DNA from: Chloroflexota bacterium
Lineage (GTDB): Bacteria; Chloroflexota; Anaerolineae; Anaerolineales; Villigracilaceae
Direction: 5' to 3'
Length of the DNA: 33,959 bases
NCBI GenBank assembly: GCA_016219545.1
Contig: JACRMH010000036.1
Location: 1-33,959 of the forward strand
The notes below the pieces were generated by a model. The model did no database searches, was not told where the DNA came from, and saw only the letters and a list, made by a program, of their open reading frames with translations. Shown one piece after another: positions 27,766 to 33,959 of this stretch. Position numbers and translations under genes: made by a program. The stretch's first letter is position 1. Each line of letters begins with the position of its first letter.

Positions 27766-30700
27766 TGATGAAATCAGTATTCCGTTTTCTGTTTGGCACT
27801 CTCCGTGGACGGTTGATCCTAAGCGTAGCTTTGGTACATGCCATCATGATGTCCCTTTTTATCGTTGACCTGACCGCGCGCCAGCGTGACATGCTGCTGG
27901 AGCGCCAGGTTGATGAAGCGACTGCGCTGTCTCAGGCCCTTGCCACCTCTGCGGCGGGATGGATAGCCTCTGACGATGTTGCGGGGCTGCAAGAGTTGGT
28001 GGATGCCCAAAACCGCTATCCTGAGATCATCTTTGTGATCCTTGCAGATAAAGATGGGCGTGTACTCGCTGCTACCGATAAATCCCGGCTGGGACAATTT
28101 ATGCTGGACCTGCCGCAAGAAGCGAGCCAGACAGTACTCTCAAGCACTTCTGCCATGGTGGATGTGGTTGTCCCTGCCATGATCGGAGAGCGGCATGTTG
28201 GCTGGGCGCGTGTGGGAATAGGGCAGAAGGCAGCCAGCGCGAAGCTGGCTCAGATCATCCAAAGCGGCATCTTTTATACGGTCACCGCTGTTCTGATCGG
28301 TTCGATCATAGCGTGGTTCATGGGGAGCCGGATCACGCAGAGACTCTATGCCATTCAAGGAACCATTGACGTGATCAGTTCGGGCAACCGCCTGGCCCGC
28401 ACCAGGCTTGCCGGTAACGATGAAGCGGCTGATATGGCGCGTGAGTTTAACTCCATGCTGGATACGCTTGAAGAGCGTGACCTGGAGCTGAGGGTCAGCG
28501 AGAAAAGATACCGGTCACTCATCCAAATGGTACAGGCCGCCATCGTGCTCCATGACAGTCAGGGTCGTATCCTGGCCAGCAATCCTCTGGCGCAGCGTCT
28601 GCTTGGTCTTTCTGAGGATCAACTCCTTGGAAAGGTATTGATAGACCCGGAATGGCATTTTTTGAAGGAAGATAATTCCGTGATGCCGGTTTCGGAATAC
28701 CCGGTAAGTTGTGTACTCGCTGCACAACAGCCTCTCAGGGATTATGTTGTAGGCATTTGCCGGCCCGGTCATGATAAAGTCACATGGGCCCTGACAAATG
28801 CCGAGCCGGAATATAACGATTTGGGAGAGATCGAGCAGGTCATTGTTTCTTTTATTGATATCACCAGGCGCAAACGGGCGGAGCAAGAACTGTTGGAGCA
28901 GGCGAGACATTCACAATCACTGCTTCGCCTTTCCAGAAAATTGGAACGGGCGCAGACTTATACGGAAGTTCTGAATGCGGCGCAGGATGAAGTAAAAGCC
29001 GTTATTGGTTATCAAAATCTATGGGCTTATCTCCTGACAGACGACAAAAAATATTTTAAAGCCCTGGTTGCAACTGGTCCGACATCAGATACAGTCATGT
29101 CGGAGAACGGGTCTGCTACGCTCACTATTGAAGGCGACCAGATGCTCAAGGAAATTGCGGATGCCAAAGAAATCGTGGTGATCGAGGATGCCCGAACGGA
29201 TGAGCGGACTAATAAAGAGCTCGTGATGCGTCTGGGGAATCGAACCCTTGTAAATGTCCCGATCCTTTTATTTGACCGGCATCTGGGCAGTATTGGTACG
29301 GGTACATTTGGCGATGAAGGAGTGCGGGTTCCAACGGAGTCTGAGAGGAAATATCTTGTTGCCCTGGCAAGCCACACGGCAGTGACCTTAGATCGAATCC
29401 ATTTGCTTATAGAACGCAGGCAGGCGGAGGAGACCTTGCAGGCGGCCAGTTCCTATAACCGGCGGCTGATCGAAGCCAGCATTGACCCCCTAGTGACCAT
29501 TGGCCCGGACGGAAAGATCACCGATGTGAACGAGGCGACCGAGATCGCAACAGGCGTTCCGCGCGCACGACTCATCGGTGACGACTTTTCGAATTATTTT
29601 ACAGAGCCTCAGAAGGCTAACGATGGATACCGGAAGGTGTTGGCAGAGGGGTTGGTGAGAGATTATCCGCTCACGATTCGACATATATCTGGAAAGACGA
29701 CGGATGTGCTTTACAACGCAACAGGTTATAAAAATGCGGCAGGAGAGATACAAGGTGTTTTCGCCGCTGCCCGTGACATTACCGAGCGCAAACAGGTGGA
29801 AGATGCGTTAAGGCAAAGTGAATCCCAGCTCAATGAAGCCCAGCGCATCGCCCATATCGGCAGTTGGCAGTTGGATATTGTCAACAACGTTCTTCAATGG
29901 TCGGAAGAAATTTACAGGATGTTCGAGATCGATCCAGAGAAATTCGGCGCCTCCTACGATGCTTTTTTGGATGCCATCCATCCCGATGACCGGGGGGCGG
30001 TCAATTTTGCCTACACAAATTCTCTTGAGACCCGCACTCCCTATGCTATAGATCATCGCCTTCAGTTTGCGGACGGGCGGATAAAACACGTTCACGAGCA
30101 GTGCGAAACCATTTACAGCGCCGATGGCAAGCCTATCCGTTCCTTAGGGACCGTTCAAGATATTACCGAGCGCAAGCAGGCTGAAGTGGAGATTCGCAAA
30201 CTGAATCAGGAGTTGGAACAACGCGTCCTGGAGCGCACTGCGGAACTGGAAAATGCAAACAAGGAACTGGAGGCCTTCGCCTACTCTGTCTCCCATGACC
30301 TGCGTGCGCCCTTGCGTCATATTGACGGTTTCATCGAGATGTTACAAAACACAAAAACGGTCCTCGACGATCAAAGCCGGCATTACATGACAGTCATTTC
30401 CGACTCGGCCAAAAAGATGGGAGCGCTCATTGACGACCTGTTATTGTTCTCGCGTATGGGACGCACTGAAATGTTCAAGTCACAGGTTGACCTTGATGAG
30501 TTGGTCCAGGATGTCATTCAGGAGTTCAAGCCCGAAGCCGAGGGCCGAAACATTCAGTGGCAGATTTCCCCATTGCCATTGGTCACAGGGGATCGGGCCA
30601 TGCTGCGTAGCGTGCTGGTCAACCTGATCTCGAACGCTTTGAAATTCACCGGTTCACGAAAGATCGCGCGGATCGAGATCGGATATGAAATGAAAGCTGA

Positions 30701-30953
30701 CAACGAAGTGGTGTTCTTTGTCCGCGACAACGGGGTTGGCTTTGACATGAATTATGCCGATAAACTCTTCGGAGTTTTTCAACGCCTGCATCGGCAGGAG
30801 GATTTCGAAGGCACCGGGATCGGGCTGGCAAACATCCGCCGCGTCATCAGTCGTCACGGCGGCAGGACCTGGGCGGAGGCACAAGTGGATCATGGCGCAA
30901 CCTTTTATTTTTCGCTGCCCATATCAAACAGGAGAACTCATGAAAGCGTTTAA
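27765..30953 (+). CDS. Large membrane sensor histidine kinase (HAMP-PAS-GAF-PAS-PAS-HisKA-HATPase)
   Basis: 1062 aa from ATG 27765 (AGAGGAG 5 nt before; GTG 27762 and ATG 27768 are alternatives). TM1 is about 18-38, an outside domain about 40-160, TM2 about 165-187, then HAMP (about 188-240), PAS (about 245-370), GAF (about 385-550), PAS (about 560-678), PAS_3-type (about 690-805), and a coiled coil. HisKA has YSVSHDLRAPLRHIDGF (His844) and the HATPase has NLISNALKFTG, DNGVGFDM and GTGIGLANIRR. The HisKA type is that of phytochrome-like kinases paired with Rcp1-type regulators, and such a regulator follows directly. One-base overlap with the PhnD-like gene and 14-nt overlap with the regulator gene show tight coupling. 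Confidence 0.94.
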   Translation: MMKSVFRFLFGTLRGRLILSVALVHAIMMSLFIVDLTARQRDMLLERQVDEATALSQALATSAAGWIASDDVAGLQELVDAQNRYPEIIFVILADKDGRVLAATDKSRLGQFMLDLPQEASQTVLSSTSAMVDVVVPAMIGERHVGWARVGIGQKAASAKLAQIIQSGIFYTVTAVLIGSIIAWFMGSRITQRLYAIQGTIDVISSGNRLARTRLAGNDEAADMAREFNSMLDTLEERDLELRVSEKRYRSLIQMVQAAIVLHDSQGRILASNPLAQRLLGLSEDQLLGKVLIDPEWHFLKEDNSVMPVSEYPVSCVLAAQQPLRDYVVGICRPGHDKVTWALTNAEPEYNDLGEIEQVIVSFIDITRRKRAEQELLEQARHSQSLLRLSRKLERAQTYTEVLNAAQDEVKAVIGYQNLWAYLLTDDKKYFKALVATGPTSDTVMSENGSATLTIEGDQMLKEIADAKEIVVIEDARTDERTNKELVMRLGNRTLVNVPILLFDRHLGSIGTGTFGDEGVRVPTESERKYLVALASHTAVTLDRIHLLIERRQAEETLQAASSYNRRLIEASIDPLVTIGPDGKITDVNEATEIATGVPRARLIGDDFSNYFTEPQKANDGYRKVLAEGLVRDYPLTIRHISGKTTDVLYNATGYKNAAGEIQGVFAAARDITERKQVEDALRQSESQLNEAQRIAHIGSWQLDIVNNVLQWSEEIYRMFEIDPEKFGASYDAFLDAIHPDDRGAVNFAYTNSLETRTPYAIDHRLQFADGRIKHVHEQCETIYSADGKPIRSLGTVQDITERKQAEVEIRKLNQELEQRVLERTAELENANKELEAFAYSVSHDLRAPLRHIDGFIEMLQNTKTVLDDQSRHYMTVISDSAKKMGALIDDLLLFSRMGRTEMFKSQVDLDELVQDVIQEFKPEAEGRNIQWQISPLPLVTGDRAMLRSVLVNLISNALKFTGSRKIARIEIGYEMKADNEVVFFVRDNGVGFDMNYADKLFGVFQRLHRQEDFEGTGIGLANIRRVISRHGGRTWAEAQVDHGATFYFSLPISNRRTHESV

Positions 30954-31392
30954 ACGCATCCTCCTTGCCGAGGATGATCCCAAAGATGTCGAATTGACCG
31001 TCAACGCCCTTAGCCAGCATAATCTGGCAAATGATATTTTGGTTGTCCGCGATGGCGCTGAAGTTCTGGATTACTTGTATCGAAGGGGTGCATTTTCGGA
31101 AGAGACTGCCGGAAACCCGGTTGTGATCCTGCTTGACCTCAAAATGCCAAAGATGGATGGTATCCAGGTTCTACGGCAGATCAAATCGGATAAGGACCTG
31201 CAAACGATACCGGTCGTCGTCCTCACATCTTCCCGCGAATCACGGGACCTGGAGGTTTGCTATCAACTCGGCGTTAATGCTTATGTTGTGAAGCCGGTCA
31301 AATTTGCAGATTTTGTTGAAGCCGTCAGGGAGATCGGGGTGTTTTGGGCGCTGATCAACGAACCTCCTCCAATCAATGTAAGGAAACCGTGA
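30940..31392 (+). CDS. Single-domain response regulator, Rcp1-like
   Basis: 150 aa from ATG 30940 (AGGAGAA immediately upstream; the longer frame from 30754 lies inside the kinase gene). One receiver domain with Glu11-Asp12-Asp13, phosphoacceptor Asp66 in LLDLKMP, Thr96 and Lys118 in VVKPV. The insert RRGAFSEETAGNP and the segment EVCYQLGVNAYVVKPV are typical of Rcp1, the regulator of cyanobacterial phytochrome kinases. No DNA-binding domain is present. It probably passes phosphate on, either in a phosphorelay or to the REC-HD-GYP protein next door. It overlaps the kinase gene and the next gene. Confidence 0.93.
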   Translation: MKAFKRILLAEDDPKDVELTVNALSQHNLANDILVVRDGAEVLDYLYRRGAFSEETAGNPVVILLDLKMPKMDGIQVLRQIKSDKDLQTIPVVVLTSSRESRDLEVCYQLGVNAYVVKPVKFADFVEAVREIGVFWALINEPPPINVRKP

Positions 31393-33692
31393 TGATCTCA
31401 TACGAGACGGAAGGTTCAAACGCAATGGAAAAGAAGATCAGGATCTTGCATCTGGAAGATGACGATGCAGATGCAGAACTTATTATTGCATCTTTGGAAT
31501 CCGCTGGTGTCCATTGCAAAATCACTCGCGTTCAGTCTTCTGATGATTTCAGCAGTGCTCTTTCCGGCGGCGGATACGACCTGATCCTCGCAGACTACAG
31601 TCTTCCCGGTTATAGCGGACTGTCAGCACTAAATTTTGTGCGGGAGCAATATCCCACCATTCCATTCATCTTCGTTTCCGGCACCATGGGAGAGGATGCC
31701 GCCATTCGGGCCCTTACCGAAGGGGCTACCGATTATGTGCTCAAGCAAAAGCTCAGCCGCATCGCTCCGGCGATCAAGAGGGCATTGCGGGATGCCGATA
31801 ACCGGAATGAACGCAGGCGGGCCGAAGAAGCATTGAGGAAGAATAACGCCCTGCTGGAACAGATATTTTCCACAACCGAATTCATGGTCGTGTATCTCGA
31901 CGCGGATTTTAACTTCATCCGCGTTAACCGCGCCTATGCACAAACCGCGGAAGGGTGCGACCCCAAATTTTTTGAAGGAAAGAATCACTTTGCCTTATAT
32001 CCCAACGCCGAGAATGAAGCGATCTTTCGGAAAGTGGTTGAAACCGGTGAACCGTACACGGTCTATGCCAAACCTTTTGAATATGCCGGACACCCCGAGC
32101 GGGGAATCACCTATTGGAACTGGAGCCTCCAACCGGTCAGGGATGAAAGCGGACATGTAGGCGGTCTCGTCTTCAGCCTGATAGATGTGACTAAAAGAGA
32201 ACGGGCCTATATCGCCCTGCGTCAACGCGAAGAACAATTGCGTTTGCAAAGCACTGCCCTGGATGCAGCTGCCAACGGTTTTCTGATCACAGATCGGACC
32301 GGAAAGATCATGTGGGTTAATCCGGCCTTTACCCGTCTTACGGGTTATTCCTTTCAGGAAGCTGTTGGGCAAAACCCAAAAATATTGAAATCCGGAAAAC
32401 ACGGCTATGATTTTTATAAAGATCTCTGGACTACGATCCTAGCCGGGAAGATCTGGGATGGTGAACTGGTGAACCGCCGCAAGGACGGGCATCTCTATAC
32501 GGAAGAAATGACCATTGCGCCCCTGCGTGGAGAAGATGGAGAAATAAGTCATTTCATCGCTGTCAAGCAGGACGTCAGTGAGCGCAAACAGGCCGAAGAA
32601 AAGATACGCCGGCAAATAAACTATATTACCGCCCTGCAAGATATAGACCGTACGATAGCTTCTGAAATTGGCATGTATCCCAGTTTGACGGCCTTGATTT
32701 CGAAGGCCGTTACCGTGCTGTCTGCGGATGCAGCGGCAATCCTGCTGATTAATTTCAATACGGGAACCCTTGATTTTTTTACCGGAAAAGGTTTTCATAC
32801 TGAAGCAATTACAAACACTCGTCTAAAATTAAAAGAGAGTTATGCCAGTAAGGCGATCATTGAAAAGCGAATTGTAAAATTCCCCAATCCAAAAGAAGAA
32901 GCGGAGGATTTGTTATTTACAAAATTTCTCCAGGAAGAAAAATTCACCGGCTATTACGGTGTGCCATTGATCATCAAAGACCGGGTCATCGGCGTGTTGG
33001 AGGTATATCAACGTTCGCCTGTCAAACGAGACCAGGAATGGCTTGATTTCCTCAATGCTTTGGCCGGACAGGCGGCGGTTGCAATTGACAACGCCCAGTT
33101 ATTCGAAAACCTGCAGCACTCCAACCTTGAACTGACCCTTGCCTATGATGCCACCATCGAGGGCTGGTCACATGCGATGGACCTGCGCGACAGGGAAACC
33201 GAAGGACATACACAACGCGTCTCCACCCTGACCGTTCAACTGGCCCGGCGAATGGGCATTCCCGAAACTGACATTCTTCACATCCGCCGCGGCGCACTGC
33301 TCCACGATATTGGCAAGATCGGCGTCCCTGATAATATCCTGCACAAGGATATGGGACTTACTGAAGATGAGTGGAAGATCATGCGTAAGCATCCGGTCTA
33401 CGCGTATGAAATGCTAGTGTCTATTGATTACTTGAAACCCGCCCTGGATATTCCATATTGTCACCATGAAAAATGGGACGGCAGCGGCTATCCGCGCGGA
33501 ATAAAGGGAGAGCAGATCCCTCTTGCGGCCCGCATCTTTGCCGTGATAGACGTATGGGATGCACTTACCAGTGACCGTCCCTATCGCAAAGCCTGGACGA
33601 AGGAGAAGGCGTTAAATTACATCCGCGAACAAAGCGGCACACATTTCGACCCGCAGATCGTGGAAAAATTTATGGAACGAAAAGAAAAATAG
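31392..33692 (+). CDS. REC-PAS-PAS-GAF-HD-GYP protein (probable c-di-GMP phosphodiesterase)
   Basis: 766 aa from ATG 31392, which overlaps the regulator's TGA; ATG 31425 is an alternative. Domains: receiver (about 14-130, Asp68 in ADYSLPG), PAS (about 145-270), PAS (about 283-400), GAF (about 410-575) and HD-GYP (about 595-760). The HD-GYP part is intact: His606 in HTQRV, the HD pair His638-Asp639 in LLHDIGKIGVPD, HH at 691-692, and DGSGYPRGIKGEQIP (696-710) with the GYP motif. Such proteins hydrolyse cyclic-di-GMP to GMP or pGpG. As last gene of the PhnD-like/kinase/regulator operon it is the apparent output. Its REC domain could be phosphorylated by the kinase. Confidence 0.94.
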   Translation: MISYETEGSNAMEKKIRILHLEDDDADAELIIASLESAGVHCKITRVQSSDDFSSALSGGGYDLILADYSLPGYSGLSALNFVREQYPTIPFIFVSGTMGEDAAIRALTEGATDYVLKQKLSRIAPAIKRALRDADNRNERRRAEEALRKNNALLEQIFSTTEFMVVYLDADFNFIRVNRAYAQTAEGCDPKFFEGKNHFALYPNAENEAIFRKVVETGEPYTVYAKPFEYAGHPERGITYWNWSLQPVRDESGHVGGLVFSLIDVTKRERAYIALRQREEQLRLQSTALDAAANGFLITDRTGKIMWVNPAFTRLTGYSFQEAVGQNPKILKSGKHGYDFYKDLWTTILAGKIWDGELVNRRKDGHLYTEEMTIAPLRGEDGEISHFIAVKQDVSERKQAEEKIRRQINYITALQDIDRTIASEIGMYPSLTALISKAVTVLSADAAAILLINFNTGTLDFFTGKGFHTEAITNTRLKLKESYASKAIIEKRIVKFPNPKEEAEDLLFTKFLQEEKFTGYYGVPLIIKDRVIGVLEVYQRSPVKRDQEWLDFLNALAGQAAVAIDNAQLFENLQHSNLELTLAYDATIEGWSHAMDLRDRETEGHTQRVSTLTVQLARRMGIPETDILHIRRGALLHDIGKIGVPDNILHKDMGLTEDEWKIMRKHPVYAYEMLVSIDYLKPALDIPYCHHEKWDGSGYPRGIKGEQIPLAARIFAVIDVWDALTSDRPYRKAWTKEKALNYIREQSGTHFDPQIVEKFMERKEK

Positions 33693-33713
33693 ATCTTTTG
33701 CAAAAGTCTTTCT

Positions 33714-33774
33714 GCCACGGAGAACCCCTTGAGTTTTTGGTGGTTTTCTCAAAAAACTCTGTGCTCTCTGTGGC
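33714..33774. repeat. Imperfect inverted repeat after the HD-GYP gene
   Basis: The outer arms GCCACGGAGA and TCTCTGTGGC and inner arms GAGTTTTT and AAAAAACTC form a hairpin 22 bp after the stop codon. It may end the signalling operon; it also looks like a member of the CACGGAGA/TCTCTGTG repeat class. Confidence 0.55.
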
Positions 33775-33854
33775 TAATGCAATCACTTGTGCACGAGGTT
33801 AAATAAAAAAAACGGGGAGAAATGAACTGAACCCCAAAAAACGGACACGAAAAG

Positions 33855-33892
33855 AAAGCCCTCCTGTGAGAAGATAGCACAGGAGGTGCTTT
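33855..33892 (+). promoter_or_regulatory. Hairpin that pairs the transposase Shine-Dalgarno
   Basis: AAAGCCCTCCTGTG (33855-33868) pairs with CACAGGAGG-T-GCTTT (33878-33892): 14 bp with one bulged T and a 9-nt loop. The right arm contains AGGAGG, the ribosome-binding site for ATG 33894. In transcripts that come from outside, the site would be hidden, a known protection device in insertion sequences. Confidence 0.7.
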
Positions 33893-33893
33893 T

Positions 33894-33959
33894 ATGTCAG
33901 GCAGAAAAGGAATGTTGCACTACAAGGTGGAGACAAAGCAGGAGGCAGTGCATCTGGTG
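33894..33959 (+). CDS. IS3-family transposase OrfA, N-terminal 22 residues only
   Basis: ATG 33894 follows AGGAGG by 7 nt, and the frame is open to the window edge. The visible MSGRKGMLHYKVETKQEAVHLV fits the start of an OrfA helix-turn-helix domain (K.ETKqEAVhLV). The assignment rests on these 22 residues together with the inverted-repeat-like sequence upstream. Confidence 0.6.
   Translation, partial: MSGRKGMLHYKVETKQEAVHLV

Larger units (their letters stand above)
33823..33959 (+). mobile_element. Left end of an IS3-like insertion sequence; rest outside window
   Basis: TGAACTGAACCCCAAAAA followed by ACGGACAC resembles the terminal inverted repeats of IS3-family elements of the IS150 type (TG start, then CCCC, then GGACA). 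It is followed at the usual distance by a start codon for an OrfA-like protein. The right end, OrfB and target duplication are not in the window, so the exact boundary is uncertain. Confidence 0.65.

Overview
The window looks like chromosomal DNA of a free-living bacterium with roughly 50% GC. The combination of very large PAS/GAF histidine kinases, ABC-2 exporters, ABC-F proteins, an HD-GYP protein and many families of small palindromic intergenic repeats suggests an Anaerolineae-like member of the Chloroflexota. That is an impression from gene style, because the window holds no rRNA or other decisive marker. No tRNA, rRNA or CRISPR array was seen, and only one mobile element, cut by the right edge.

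Layout. Bases 1-584 hold the N-terminal part of a PD-(D/E)XK nuclease with a perfect 37-bp palindrome inside its reading frame. Divergent from it, 611-2416 is an ABC-F gene behind a short upstream ORF and an intrinsic terminator. Bases 2563-3933 hold three small membrane or hydrolase genes. Bases 4031-7531 (minus strand) form an ABC-2 exporter operon of one ATPase and two permeases. Next come an ATP-grasp protein (minus), a SlyD-like prolyl isomerase (plus), a bitopic sensor-like membrane protein (plus), and a minus-strand obgE cluster with a small membrane protein and a DedA/VTT protein (10010-12304). Bases 12449-15906 are a phospho-signalling operon: FHA protein, REC-histidine kinase, and PAS-GAF-PAS histidine kinase. 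It is followed by a deoxynucleoside kinase and a cNMP-binding/SpoIIE phosphatase. On the minus strand lie a cystathionine gamma-synthase-type enzyme and a second ABC-F gene, the latter with a 5-codon leader peptide and an intrinsic terminator. Then follow a PIG-L deacetylase, a YdcZ-type transporter, a membrane glycosyltransferase, a divergent PRPP synthetase homologue, an AAC(6')-like acetyltransferase and a terpenoid-cyclase-fold protein. Bases 26851-33692 are a second signalling operon: PhnD-like binding lipoprotein, 1062-aa membrane histidine kinase, Rcp1-like response regulator, and REC-PAS-PAS-GAF-HD-GYP protein. The right end carries the left terminus of an IS3-like element.

Themes. 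(1) Both ABC-F genes sit behind an upstream ORF plus terminator, the arrangement expected for ribosome-mediated attenuation by translation inhibitors; the AAC(6')-like gene adds a third possible ribosome-drug response. (2) Several genes without a Shine-Dalgarno sequence have a TATAAT-like hexamer 6-10 nt before the start codon, which points to leaderless or nearly leaderless mRNAs. Genes with a good Shine-Dalgarno do not show this. (3) Many gene borders carry a different palindromic repeat, one of which lies in a coding sequence. (4) The two signalling operons contain no DNA-binding output domain. Their visible outputs are phosphorelay, protein phosphatase and c-di-GMP hydrolysis.
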